NCBI RefSeq assembly: GCF_024730785.1
Contig: NZ_CP102830.1
Span: 620,001-684,000, forward strand
Direction: 5' to 3'
Origin: Pseudomonas sp. LS44
GTDB taxonomy: Bacteria > Pseudomonadota > Gammaproteobacteria > Pseudomonadales > Pseudomonadaceae
Length of the DNA stretch: 64,000 nucleotides
The notes beneath the pieces were generated by a model. That model did not search any database. It was not told the DNA's origin and worked only from the letters and a program-made list of their open reading frames with translations. Of this stretch, positions 56,059 to 64,000 are shown piece after piece (the stretch's first letter is position 1; each line of letters opens with the position of its first letter). The position numbers and the translations under genes were made by a program.

Positions 56059-57615
56059 TCAGCTCAAAGCGGCGGAGGCCGCCGCGGAATCAGGGGAAGT
56101 GAGGAATTCGCCGGCCATCCAGCGCCCGACTTCGCTGGTGTCGGTCTCGGCGGTCGGCTTCAGTGCCGACAGCCGGCCGCTGCTCAGCGCGGCCAGGCGG
56201 TCGCTGATCTGGAACAGTTCGTCGAGGTCTTCGGAGATCACCAGGATCGCTGCGCCGGCATCGCGCAGGGCGATCAGTGCGCGGTGGATGGCCGCTGCGG
56301 CGCCGACGTCGACGCCCCAGGTCGGGTGCGCAGCGACCAGCAGTTTCGGCTGCTGGAGAATCTCGCGACCGAGGATGAATTTCTGCAGGTTGCCGCCGGA
56401 CAGGCTGCGCGCCGCGGTCTGCGCGTCCGGGGTCTTCACCGCGAAGCGGCGGATGATCTCCTCGGCGAACGCCTGCACCTTGCCGCGCTGGATCATCCCG
56501 CGACTCACCAGACCGCGCTGGAAGGCGGTGAGCAGGCCGTTGTCGGCCAGCGACAGGTCCGGCACCGCGCCGTGGCCGAGGCGCTCGGCGGGGACGAACG
56601 CCAGACCCTGGGCGCGCCGCGCATCGGGGCGCAGGTGGGCGACCGACTGGCCATTGAAGCGGATGCGCGCCGGCTCGGCGGTGATCCGCTGTTCGCCGGA
56701 GAGCAGGGCGAGCAGTTCGTCCTGGCCGTTGCCGGCGACCCCGGCGATGCCGACGATCTCACCGCTGCGCACCTGCAGGGCGATGTCCTTGAGCGAGGTG
56801 CCGAACGGGTCGGGGTTGTGCCAGGACAAGCCGTCGAGGACCAGGAACGGCGCGCCGCCTTCGACCTTCGGGTAGCTGGCTTCCAGGCCTTCCGCCTCGC
56901 CGACCATCAGCCGCGCCAGCGCAAGGTCCGAGCACTCGGTCGGCACGCAATGTCCGGACACCCGGCCGCCGCGCAGCACGGTGGCGCGCTGGCAGAGCGC
57001 GCGCACTTCGCCGAGCTTGTGGCTGATGAACAGGATGCTGCAGCCCTCGGCGGCCAGGCTGCGCAGGGTGGCGAACAGCTCGTCGGCCTCCTGCGGGGTG
57101 AGCACCGAGGTCGGCTCGTCGAGGATCAGCAGTTTGATGTCCTGCATCAGGCAGCGAACGATCTCGACCCGCTGGCGCTCGCCGATCGACAGGCTGTGCA
57201 CCAGGCGTTGTGGTTCCAGGGCCATGCCGTAGCGCTGCGAGACCTCGCGGATCTGCGGCTCGAGCTGCTTCGGCGTGCCGGCCTCGCGGCCCATGGCCAG
57301 GGCGATGTTCTCTGCCACGGTGAGGGTTTCGAACAGCGAGAAGTGCTGGAACACCATGCCGATGCCGTGGCTGCGCGCCATCGCCGGGTCGCGCATGGTC
57401 AGCGCCTGGCCTTCCCAGACCAGCTCGCCGGCGTCGGCCTGCACCACGCCGTAGATGATCTTCATCAGCGTGCTTTTGCCGGCGCCGTTCTCGCCGAGCA
57501 GCGCGTGGATCTCGCCCGGTTCGATGCGCAGGTCGATGCGGTCGTTGGCCAGGCAGCCGGGGTAGCGTTTGCTGATGCCGCGCAACTCGAGACGGGGCGG
57601 GGAGGAGTGGGGCAT
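56059..57615 (-). CDS. ABC transporter ATPase (double domain, sugar/nucleoside type)
   Basis: A 518-residue protein with two ATPase domains. The first has Walker A LGENGAGKSTLMKI, LSIGERQRVEI and Walker B LILDEPTSVL. The second has a degenerate Walker A (GVAGNGQDELLALL) and signature LSGGNLQKFILGRE. This asymmetry is usual in RbsA/NupA-type enzymes. The start at 57615 is used; a TTG seven codons upstream is possible. It probably heads the BMP transporter operon. Confidence 0.91.
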   Translation of the reverse strand: MPHSSPPRLELRGISKRYPGCLANDRIDLRIEPGEIHALLGENGAGKSTLMKIIYGVVQADAGELVWEGQALTMRDPAMARSHGIGMVFQHFSLFETLTVAENIALAMGREAGTPKQLEPQIREVSQRYGMALEPQRLVHSLSIGERQRVEIVRCLMQDIKLLILDEPTSVLTPQEADELFATLRSLAAEGCSILFISHKLGEVRALCQRATVLRGGRVSGHCVPTECSDLALARLMVGEAEGLEASYPKVEGGAPFLVLDGLSWHNPDPFGTSLKDIALQVRSGEIVGIAGVAGNGQDELLALLSGEQRITAEPARIRFNGQSVAHLRPDARRAQGLAFVPAERLGHGAVPDLSLADNGLLTAFQRGLVSRGMIQRGKVQAFAEEIIRRFAVKTPDAQTAARSLSGGNLQKFILGREILQQPKLLVAAHPTWGVDVGAAAAIHRALIALRDAGAAILVISEDLDELFQISDRLAALSSGRLSALKPTAETDTSEVGRWMAGEFLTSPDSAAASAALS

Positions 57616-57668
57616 GGCAGGAGGGCTCGAGGGCAAAGGATGATATGAGCGCAGTTAAAGCAAAAAGC

Positions 57669-57682
57669 TGGCCACAAGGTCA
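57669..57682. promoter_or_regulatory. Possible weaker RutR-like half-palindrome
   Basis: TGGCCACAAGGTCA is a palindrome of the TGRCC-N4-GGYCA kind, similar to the core of the RutR operator but less exact. It lies about 54-67 bases upstream of the ABC ATPase start. Weak on its own. Confidence 0.3.
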
Positions 57683-57891
57683 GGAATGGCCGTGCGACAA
57701 GGCCGCGACGGCAACCCGGTGGACCGCAGCGCTATTGTAGGGCGACGCCGCCGTCGGTACTGCGTCATTTTGGGGCGATCAGTAACGGGGATGACGGACG
57801 GTGCAGAAGGAGGGCAATGGAGTGCGGGGGTGGCGCTTTTTACCTCCACCGGTTGTGGGGGCGGCTGCCTTGGTGGGTCTCTCCTCAGCCG
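57683..57891. other. Intergenic, nothing recognised
   Basis: This non-repeat part of the 57616-58062 gap holds no recognised gene. It should contain the promoter of the ABC transporter operon. Confidence 0.4.
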
Positions 57892-57986
57892 CGTAGGGCG
57901 TACTCGCGCAGCAGTACGCCAATAGTGGGCACCACGGCGGACTGTTCGCTGCGCTCCTGAGCGGCCGGAGCTCCGGTCCGCCCTAC
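57892..57986. repeat. GTAGGGCGTACTCGCG element, complete copy
   Basis: Begins GTAGGGCGTACTCGCGCAGC and ends GGTCCGCCCTAC, so the termini GTAGGGCG / CGCCCTAC are inverted. Internal CGGACTGTTCGCTGCGCTCC matches copies at 28380 and 53721. Confidence 0.7.
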
Positions 57987-58001
57987 AACGCCGCCCCGGA
58001 G

Positions 58002-58035
58002 GGTGGAAAACCGCGAAGCGTTTTCCACCGTTGCC
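58002..58035. repeat. GGTGGAAAACCGCGAAGCG palindrome
   Basis: GGTGGAAAACCGCGAAGCGT then TTTCCACC; the inverted GGTGGAAAA / TTTTCCACC forms a hairpin. A match occurs near 48964. It lies near the 3' end of the Tsx-like gene. Confidence 0.6.
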
Positions 58036-58062
58036 CTAAGGGCGGCGCAGGTCCAGCTCACA

Positions 58063-58896
58063 TCAGAAGGTCAGTTCCATATTCAAGGTCGGGGTCGAGG
58101 TGCGGCTGCCGCGCCCGCCGTCGACGCCGAACTTGTTGTGCCAGTACTCGTAGCCGACGCCGAAATACAGGTTCGGCTTGACGTTCTTGCCCGGTCGCGC
58201 AGCGACCATCAGGGCGGCGCGCATCAGGGTTTCCGGGGCGGTGTCCTTGTCGTTGTAATCCTCGCCCTTCTCGCCGGTGTAATTGAGCATGCCCTGGAAC
58301 TTGGCGGCGTGGCCGCCGATCTCGAAGGGTCGCATCCAGGCCGCGCTGAGCATGTAGGTGGCGTCGAAGGTGTGGTCCGGGTGCTTGGCGTTGGGGATGC
58401 CGGAGTGGTTCTTCTCTTTGTAGTAGAGGACACTGAAATCGGTGAAGCCGGCGGTGTTGAGCTTCAGGGTCGGGCCGAACACCACCGCGCGCTTCTTGGC
58501 GTTGCCGCGGTTGTTGTTGCGGCTGGCGTCGAAACCGAGGGTGAAGGCGTAATCCTTGACCAGTGCGTTGTCGAACTTGCGGTCGAATACCCGCGAGGCG
58601 AAGACCTGGTTGCGGTACACGCCGTAGACCTCGCTGCTGCCGTGGTCGGTGCCCTTGCGCGGATCGTTGCTGTCGGAGAGCAGCACATCAAGGTTGAAGA
58701 AGTTGCTGCCGTACTGATAGCCGCTGGCGTGGGTGAAGCTGTAGATGCGCTTGGCGATGTCGTTCGGGTTGTTCGGGTTGGTGAACTCTTTGCCGTAGCG
58801 GAAGCCGACGCTGTTGTTCATCCATTCCAGCGCCGAGGCGGGTCCCGCGCCAACCAGCGCGAGCAGCAGGGCGGTACCTTTGACGGTGTTGTTCAT
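58063..58896 (-). CDS. Tsx-like nucleoside outer-membrane channel
   Basis: A 277-residue exported beta-barrel with a signal peptide (ALLLALVGAGPASA). Mature residues LEWMNNSVGFRYGKEFTNP, YSFTHASGYQYGSNFFNLDV and the C-terminal NMELTF (terminal Phe) match the Tsx/OmpK nucleoside-channel family. It lets nucleosides cross the outer membrane; the BMP transporter would then take them in. It is on the same strand just upstream of the transporter operon. Confidence 0.88.
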   Translation of the reverse strand: MNNTVKGTALLLALVGAGPASALEWMNNSVGFRYGKEFTNPNNPNDIAKRIYSFTHASGYQYGSNFFNLDVLLSDSNDPRKGTDHGSSEVYGVYRNQVFASRVFDRKFDNALVKDYAFTLGFDASRNNNRGNAKKRAVVFGPTLKLNTAGFTDFSVLYYKEKNHSGIPNAKHPDHTFDATYMLSAAWMRPFEIGGHAAKFQGMLNYTGEKGEDYNDKDTAPETLMRAALMVAARPGKNVKPNLYFGVGYEYWHNKFGVDGGRGSRTSTPTLNMELTF

Positions 58897-59083
58897 GCGG
58901 CGGTGTTCTCTTGTTATTGGATGTGCAGGCGGTGCCTGGGCGCAGTATCTGCACAGCTTTAATGATCACCAAAGAACAGAATATCGAGCGCAGTGATGCC
59001 GAAACGGCAGCGCTTGTTTGACTGAAAAGTCAGGTGTCCAGGGGCTTGTCTGTTTCGCTGGCCGTGGCCGGGAGGCAACGTCT

Positions 59084-59150
59084 GTAGGAGCGAATTCATT
59101 CGCGATGGGCTGATCGGCCGAGCGCGGATCGCGAATGAATTCGCACCTAC
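59084..59150. repeat. REP-like palindrome, GTAGGAGCG family
   Basis: GTAGGAGCGAATTCATTCGC ... GCGAATGAATTCGCACCTAC. Same family as 52789-52851 with a single change in the right arm. Confidence 0.8.
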
Positions 59151-59161
59151 AAGGCGAGGGA

Positions 59162-60100
59162 TCAGCTGAGCTGCTCGCGCTCCTGGCGCTCACGCAGGCG
59201 GATTTCCGCGTCGAGCTGGCGCGCCAGGGCTTCGACCGCCGGCGGCAGATGCCGGCCGCGGCGCACGTAGAGGCCGAGATCGCTGTATACACCGCCGCCG
59301 TCGTTGAGCGGGATGTGCTTCAGCGTGCCGGCGGCGAGGTCGGCCTCGATGCCGATGCGGGTTTGGAACGCCACACCGAGGCCGCGCCGGGCCAGTTGGC
59401 GGGACAGCTCCAGTGAGCTGCTTTCCAGGATCGCCTGCACCGGTTGGCCCAGGCGCTCGCGCAGCGGGGCGAGCAGGTGATGGATGGACAGTTCGCTCTT
59501 GGCCAGGATCAGCCCGTGCTCGGCGCACTGGGCGAAGCTCGCGGCATGCTGCGACGCCAGCGGATGCTCCGGGACGACGATGGCGCCGAGGCTGAAATGG
59601 CCGACGCTGAGCTGCTCCAGCTCGGCGCTGCGGGGTAGGGCGAAGGCCAGGCCGAGGTCGACGTCGCCGGCCAACACCGCTTCCGGGATCGATTTGGAGC
59701 CGAGCAGGGTGACGCCGACGGTGACCTGTGGGTAGCGCTCGCGCATGTCCTTGAGCACTCGCGGCAGCAGGTCGGCAGTGACCGCCTCGACCGTGGCGAT
59801 CTCCACGTGGCCGGTGCGTAGGCCCTGCAGCGCGTCCAGCTCGGCGCGCACGCGCTCGACGTCCTGCAGCACCACGGTGACGTGACGGGCGAAGATCTCG
59901 CCGGCGGCGGTCAGGCGCAGGCCGCCGGGCAGCCGGTCGAACAGCGGCGCGCCGAGCTCGTCCTCGAGCTTGAGTATCTGCCGATTGACCGCCGACGAGG
60001 CGACATTCAGCCGCCGCGCCGCTTCGCGGATCGAGTGGCAGCGGCGCACCATGTCGAAGTAGTGGATCGCCGGCGAATGGATGCGCAGTTTGCTGCTCAT
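59162..60100 (-). CDS. LysR-family transcriptional regulator
   Basis: A 312-residue LysR protein. The helix-turn-helix is HSIREAARRLNVASSAVNRQ near residues 20-40, followed by a periplasmic-binding-like effector domain. It overlaps yigZ by four bases (ATGA), so three genes (TetR, YigZ, LysR) are translated as a coupled unit. Its targets could be the neighbouring purine/nucleoside genes, but the effector is unknown. Confidence 0.87.
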   Translation of the reverse strand: MSSKLRIHSPAIHYFDMVRRCHSIREAARRLNVASSAVNRQILKLEDELGAPLFDRLPGGLRLTAAGEIFARHVTVVLQDVERVRAELDALQGLRTGHVEIATVEAVTADLLPRVLKDMRERYPQVTVGVTLLGSKSIPEAVLAGDVDLGLAFALPRSAELEQLSVGHFSLGAIVVPEHPLASQHAASFAQCAEHGLILAKSELSIHHLLAPLRERLGQPVQAILESSSLELSRQLARRGLGVAFQTRIGIEADLAAGTLKHIPLNDGGGVYSDLGLYVRRGRHLPPAVEALARQLDAEIRLRERQEREQLS

Positions 60101-60696
60101 GTCGGGTCGTCCTTGAGTAGCTGTAGCTGGCTGCGTCCGCGGCTGAGGTCGGCGAGCAGGCGCTGCAGCGCCACGCCCTGCTCGGCCGGCACGGCCAGGT
60201 GGAGCTCGGCGCCGCTGGCGTCGAAGCGCTCTTCGTCGAGGCGCGCGCCGAACTCCCCGAGACGCGCCTTGAACAGCGGCAGCACGGCGAACTCCAGGTG
60301 ACAGCGGGCGCGCTGCAACTGCAGCAGTTCGCGGCGCTCACCGGCCTGCAGGCACTTCGCCGCGCTGCCGCCGTAGGCACGCGCCAGGCCTCCAGTGCCG
60401 AGCTGGATACCGCCGTACCAGCGGATCACCAGCACCGCGATCTGGTCGCCGTCCTGGGCCTCGATGGCGGCGAGGATCGGCCGGCCGGCGGTGCCGCCGG
60501 GTTCGCCGTCGTCGCTGAAGCGGTACTGGTTGCCGACCTTCCACGCCCAGCAGTTGTGCGAGGCCGCCGCATCGCTGTGCGCGACGATGAACGCCTGCGC
60601 CTCGGCCGCGCTGCCGATCGGGGCGGCGAGGGCGTGGAAGCGGCTCTTGCGGATCTCCTCGCGGTACTCGCAAGGAGCGTCCAAGGTGAAGGGCAT
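60097..60696 (-). CDS. YigZ/IMPACT-family protein
   Basis: A 199-residue YigZ-type protein. Its start HALAAPIGSAAEAQAFI and the segments SHNCWAWKVGNQYRFSDDGE, PGGTAGRPILAAIE and VIRWYGGIQLGTGGLARAY match the UPF0029/IMPACT family. Function is unclear, with translation-associated roles proposed for eukaryotic homologues. It overlaps the TetR gene by one base (TGATG) and the LysR gene by four. Confidence 0.88.
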   Translation of the reverse strand: MPFTLDAPCEYREEIRKSRFHALAAPIGSAAEAQAFIVAHSDAAASHNCWAWKVGNQYRFSDDGEPGGTAGRPILAAIEAQDGDQIAVLVIRWYGGIQLGTGGLARAYGGSAAKCLQAGERRELLQLQRARCHLEFAVLPLFKARLGEFGARLDEERFDASGAELHLAVPAEQGVALQRLLADLSRGRSQLQLLKDDPT

Positions 60697-61364
60697 CAGG
60701 CCTGCGCCGGTGGCGTAAGGCCGCAGCCCTTGAGAATGATGTGGATGAGATTTTTCGCGGCGATCTCGAAGTCTTCCTTGATCAGGCGTTTGCGCTCGGT
60801 GACCCGGCAGATCTGCGCGCCGAAGTCGGCGTAGTGCTGGGTGCTGCTCCAGAGCAGGAAGATCAAGTGCAGCGGATCGATGGCGTCCATCTTGCCGGCG
60901 GCGATCCAGCTGTCGAACACCGCCGCGCGGCCGCGGAACCAGGCGCGGTAATCCTGGTTGAAATGCGCCTCCAGGCAGTCACCGCCGCTGATCACTTCCA
61001 TCGCGAAGATCTTCGAAGCCAACGGCTGGCGGCGCGAGAATTCCAACTTGGCGCGGATGTAGTGGGCCAGCGCCTGCGCCGGATCGTCATCGACGGTGAG
61101 GGCGTTGAAGGTGCTGTCCCAGAGATCGAGGATATTGCTCAACACCGCGATATACAGGCCGAGCTTGTTGTTGAAGTAGTAATGCAGATTGGCTTTCGGC
61201 AGGCCGGCGCGTTGGGCGATGGCATTCATGCTGGTGCCTTTGAAGCCGTGGCGGGCGAACTCCTCCTCGGCGGCGCTGATGATCGCTTCTTCGTTCTTCT
61301 GACGAATTCGCCCGGCGGGTTTGCCGGAAGGGTTCGGGCTGTGCGCGGGCACCAGGACTGTCAT
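60696..61364 (-). CDS. TetR-family regulator, RutR-like
   Basis: A 222-residue TetR protein. The DNA-binding part has KGTSMNAIAQRAGLPKANLH and YYFNNKLGLYIAVLSNI. The C-terminal region (EFSRRQPLASKIFAMEVISG; LIFLLWSSTQHYADF) matches the YcdC/RutR-type ligand domain. E. coli RutR is a uracil/thymine-responsive regulator binding TTGACCA-NN-TGGTCAA; a near match occurs upstream of the BMP binding-protein gene at 52611. It is the first gene of a coupled TetR-YigZ-LysR operon. Confidence 0.85.
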   Translation of the reverse strand: MTVLVPAHSPNPSGKPAGRIRQKNEEAIISAAEEEFARHGFKGTSMNAIAQRAGLPKANLHYYFNNKLGLYIAVLSNILDLWDSTFNALTVDDDPAQALAHYIRAKLEFSRRQPLASKIFAMEVISGGDCLEAHFNQDYRAWFRGRAAVFDSWIAAGKMDAIDPLHLIFLLWSSTQHYADFGAQICRVTERKRLIKEDFEIAAKNLIHIILKGCGLTPPAQA

Positions 61365-61549
61365 AGGCCATCCAGACTTTTTCAGGAAACGGGCGACAGA
61401 ACTGATAACTCACTGGCCGCGTTCAGACAAGCCGTAACTGTGCAAAGGGTCAGGTTATTCGAGTAGGTGGCTGGGGGTGCACTGTGGTGGGGCGGATTTT
61501 CCTCCATGGGCGGAGAAATGTGGCACGCCAAGCGGTCGTCGTAATGCAA
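61365..61549. other. Intergenic, promoter of TetR-YigZ-LysR
   Basis: No gene seen in this stretch. It lies between the TetR start and the long hairpin, so it should contain the operon's promoter. I found no copy of the RutR-type palindrome here. Confidence 0.4.
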
Positions 61550-61601
61550 TCGCGGCCATGGGCGGCTCCTAAAAACGCTTAGGAACCACCCATGGCCGCG
61601 A
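61550..61601 (-). terminator. Long 23-bp hairpin after alkylsulfatase gene
   Basis: Arms TCGCGGCCATGGGCGGCTCC-TAA (61550-61572) and its complement (61579-61601) enclose the loop AAACGC. The two mismatches become G-U pairs in the minus-strand transcript, so that RNA would fold fully. It lies 89 bases past the alkylsulfatase stop but has no strong T-run. Terminator, RNA stabiliser or REP-like element all fit. Confidence 0.55.
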
Positions 61602-61689
61602 GGGTTTCGCGCTGCACGTCAATCGCGAGTTAAACCAACCCACGTGCCATGCCGGTTGCCGATGCGCTTAGGCGCACCGGCACCTCAGC

Positions 61690-63669
61690 TTATGGCGTGA
61701 CGATGTTGAACTGCGGGTCGAAGCTGTCGAGCAGACCGAGGAACTCGCCGAGCTTCTTGCCGTTGCCTTCAAGCTTGATGTCGCCCTGCTTGATGGCGGT
61801 CGGGAAGTCCAGCTGGCGCAGGCTGATCTTGTCCAGGGTGGCCTTGTCCAGTCGGACGGTCACGTCGGCCTTGGCGTTGGCACCTTCGCGCTGGGTCAGC
61901 ACGCCATTGCGCAGGTTCAGCGCATATTCCTGGTCAAGGTCGTCGAACGCCCAGTTCATCACCATGTCGTGGCCCTGGGCCTTGTCGCTGTCGACACGCA
62001 CGGACAGGTAGTCGAGGAACATCTTCGGCGTCATCGCCTTGATCAGGTCGGCGGTATTTGTCCGCGCCCCGGTCTTGGGAACGCCGTTACGCAGCTCCAT
62101 CGCCGCGGTCAGGTACATGTTGCGCCACAGTGCGTTCTCGGCCTGGTAGCCGAGTTGCTCGAGGGCGTCGGCCTGCAGGTTCTTCGCTTCCTGGTTGTCT
62201 GGCTGGGCGAATACCAAGTGGTTGCCGAGCATGCTGGCCCAGCGGTAGTCGCCCTTGTCGATCGCCGCCTTCATCAGCTTTTGCACCGCCTCCGCGCCGC
62301 CGAGCGCTTCGACGTAGTGGCTGCCGGCCTCGCTCGGCGGCAGCGGGTTGAGGTTGCTCGGGTTGGCGTCGTACCAGCCCAGGTAACGCTGATAGACGGC
62401 CTTCGAGTTGTGGCTGAGCGAGCCGTAGTAGCCGCGCAGGTACCACTTCTGAGCGAGGTCGCCGGGCAACTTGTCCATCTTCGCGGCGATCTCGGTGGGC
62501 GTCAGGCCCTTGTTCGCCAGGTTGAGGGTGCGGTCGTTGAGGAACGCGTACATGTCGCGTTGGTCGGCGAGGAAGGAGCTGATGCGCTCGGTGCCCCATA
62601 CCGGCCAGTTGTGCGAGACAAACATCACGTCCGTTTTGTCGCCGTAGCGCTGGATGGATGAGTCGATGTATTCCGCCCAGGCTTTGGCATCACGCACCTG
62701 CGCGCCACGCGGGGTGAGGATGTTGTGCATCATCTGCGTGGTGTTTTCAGACATGCACACCGCGCGCAGCTGCGGGAAGAAGAAGTTCATCTCCGCCGGT
62801 GCTTCGGTACCTGGGGTGAGCTGGAACTCTACCTGGAGACCGGCGATGGTGTGGGTTTCGTAGTCTTTCTTGATCAGGTCGGTCGGCGCGATCAGCGTCA
62901 TGGTGCCGCCGCCCGGTACGGTCTTGCCCATGCCTGCCTCGACCTGGCCTTGATCGCCACGTGGCAGCAGCGAGCCGAACTGGAACTGCGAGCGCCGCAG
63001 CATGGCATTACCGGCGAAGATGTTTTCGCTGACGGAATGTTCCATGAAGCCAGCTGGGGCAAAGATTTTTACCTTGCCGGCTTTGACGTCGGCCTCGTTG
63101 ACCACGCCGCGCACGCCGCCGAAGTGGTCGGCATGGCTGTGGCTGTAGGCCACCGCGACTACCGGTTTCTTCGGGCGATGCTTGAAGTACAGGTCCATGC
63201 CGGCCTTGGCCGTTTCGCTGACGGTCAGCGGGTCGATGATCAGCAGGCCGTCATCGCCTTCGACGATGGTCATGTTCGACACGTCCATGCCACGGATCTG
63301 GTAGATCTTCGGCGCGACTTCGAACAGGCCGGCGTACTTGTTCAGCTGGGCGAGGCGCCACAGGCTCGGGTTGACGCTGGCGGCCGCCTGGTCGGCGTCG
63401 AGGAACTGGTAGGCGTCGATATCCCAGACCACCTGGCCAGCGGCGTTCTTGATCTGCCCGGTGAACGGGGCGATCAGCCCGCGCTGGGCCGACTCGTAGT
63501 CGGCACGATCGGTGAACGGCAGAACCTTCAGCACTTCGGCGTTCTTCGTCGTGGTGATGGCGCTGGCCGGCTTGCTCGATTCGGCGGCCAGCAGCGGCTG
63601 GCTGAGGGTGGCGGCGATCAGACTGGCCAGCAGGGTGCGGCGGTGGCGGGCAAAGCTAGACAGGGACAT
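61690..63669 (-). CDS. Alkylsulfatase, SdsA-type metallo-beta-lactamase fold
   Basis: A 659-residue secreted enzyme with a signal peptide (RTLLASLIAATLSQPLLAA). The metallo-beta-lactamase motif is SHSHADHFGG; further zinc ligands sit in MSENTTQMMHN and SHNWPVWG. A dimerisation domain and a C-terminal sterol-carrier-like domain (KADVTVRLDKATLDKIS) follow, as in SdsA1 of P. aeruginosa. It hydrolyses primary alkyl sulfates such as dodecyl sulfate to alcohol and sulfate. The length and motifs match the family. Confidence 0.94.
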   Translation of the reverse strand: MSLSSFARHRRTLLASLIAATLSQPLLAAESSKPASAITTTKNAEVLKVLPFTDRADYESAQRGLIAPFTGQIKNAAGQVVWDIDAYQFLDADQAAASVNPSLWRLAQLNKYAGLFEVAPKIYQIRGMDVSNMTIVEGDDGLLIIDPLTVSETAKAGMDLYFKHRPKKPVVAVAYSHSHADHFGGVRGVVNEADVKAGKVKIFAPAGFMEHSVSENIFAGNAMLRRSQFQFGSLLPRGDQGQVEAGMGKTVPGGGTMTLIAPTDLIKKDYETHTIAGLQVEFQLTPGTEAPAEMNFFFPQLRAVCMSENTTQMMHNILTPRGAQVRDAKAWAEYIDSSIQRYGDKTDVMFVSHNWPVWGTERISSFLADQRDMYAFLNDRTLNLANKGLTPTEIAAKMDKLPGDLAQKWYLRGYYGSLSHNSKAVYQRYLGWYDANPSNLNPLPPSEAGSHYVEALGGAEAVQKLMKAAIDKGDYRWASMLGNHLVFAQPDNQEAKNLQADALEQLGYQAENALWRNMYLTAAMELRNGVPKTGARTNTADLIKAMTPKMFLDYLSVRVDSDKAQGHDMVMNWAFDDLDQEYALNLRNGVLTQREGANAKADVTVRLDKATLDKISLRQLDFPTAIKQGDIKLEGNGKKLGEFLGLLDSFDPQFNIVTP

Positions 63670-63844
63670 GGAGGCTCCAAGATTTTGTTGTTAGCGCAAA
63701 CGACCTGTAAGCATAGACGGCGGCATGCGCTCCCCGGTTAGCGCCAAGGGCCAAAAAATATGCATGGTCGCCTGGCGTGGCTGGCCGAGCCGAGGCAGTT
63801 GTTACGCGGGTTTTCGCCGCCGGCCGGCTTGGCACCTGGACACT
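63670..63844. other. Intergenic, alkylsulfatase promoter region
   Basis: No gene seen. A modest AT-richer area (GATTTTGTTGTTAGCG) lies just upstream of the alkylsulfatase start. Confidence 0.4.
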
Positions 63845-64000
63845 TTAACCCGTCAGGGTTTCCGCTGCTGGCGCGGCCAGATTGTCCTGGTAGGCGGTGG
63901 CGCCCTCCACTGCGCCGTCGGCCTGGTCAAAGGCCAATAGGGTCTTTTCGATCTTCTGTCGGCGCAGCTCCGGGTTGTGCCGCTCAAGCTGGCGTTGCGC
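63845..64000 (-). CDS. Partial gene, C-terminus only (continues past window)
   Basis: The last 51 residues of a protein read on the minus strand into the right edge: ERHNPELRRQKIEKTLLAF and DQADGAVEGATAYQDN, then a stop at 63845-63847. The region is charged and helical at first, ending Ala-rich. Too short for a family call. Confidence 0.5.
   Translation of the reverse strand, partial: AQRQLERHNPELRRQKIEKTLLAFDQADGAVEGATAYQDNLAAPAAETLTG

Noticed and set aside
59162..61364. Toxin-antitoxin or defence system in the regulator triple
   Set aside because: All three proteins are ordinary regulator or YigZ families; no toxin or nuclease signature.

Overview
The window looks like chromosome of a Pseudomonas-type gammaproteobacterium. 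It is GC-rich, uses G/C-ending codons, and carries typical Pseudomonas genes: a CueR/CopA pair, an SdsA-type alkylsulfatase, a MucR-like MHYT-GGDEF-EAL protein, a TtgR/AcrR-type regulator beside an RND pump, and many short intergenic palindromes. No rRNA, tRNA or CRISPR was seen. Most calls rest on recognisable protein motifs; no database search was run.

Layout. 1-3056: a beta-oxidation operon (3-hydroxyacyl-CoA dehydrogenase cut by the left edge, thiolase, short-chain dehydrogenase). 3057-5832: a scrambled patch with two AraC-family relics around a DUF1254/DUF1214 secreted protein, regularly spaced 23-bp repeats that may come from an IS21-like end, and a small orphan gene. 5938-7523: Fe-dependent alcohol dehydrogenase and hotdog thioesterase. 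8271-13731: the most unusual block. It holds an ATP-grasp ligase with a RimK-type N-terminal domain, a CorA-like protein lacking the GMN signature, a 53-residue membrane peptide, a GNAT acetyltransferase fused to a C39-like cysteine peptidase, and a glutamine-synthetase-like ligase. Together they suggest synthesis and processing of an unknown peptide or amide. 14033-18107: a solitary tyrosine recombinase and a chromate-resistance operon (chrB, chrA, rhodanese, second ChrB-like protein). 18713-21631: housekeeping genes (ppa, mtfA, DedA, GNAT).

22069-27360: a BvgS-like hybrid kinase overlapping a REC-HD-GYP regulator, then a RIO kinase. 27520-30899: DUF2218, cueR and copA with a clear CueR-type promoter. 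31100-38507: a small secreted protein, a TetR repressor divergent from an RND adaptor and permease (no outer-membrane partner), a Bcr/CflA exporter and a small protein. 38592-43168: a second REC-HD-GYP gene with a damaged start, an oxidoreductase, and the MucR-like protein. 43238-48874: a metal uptake/redox cluster (DUF2946, TonB receptor, PCu(A)C chaperone, PepSY membrane protein, PepSY protein, cytochrome b) interrupted by a MITE-like element.

49033-61364: a probable purine/nucleoside module on the minus strand: ABC transporter of the BMP type (ATPase, two permeases, binding protein), SDR, 2OG-Fe(II)-type oxygenase, adenine deaminase-like enzyme, Tsx-like porin, and an overlapping TetR(RutR-like)-YigZ-LysR operon. 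A near-perfect RutR-type operator lies upstream of the binding-protein gene, tying the regulator to the transporter. 61690-63669 is the alkylsulfatase, and a gene cut by the right edge follows. At least five families of intergenic palindromes are scattered through the window, densest from 46 to 60 kb.
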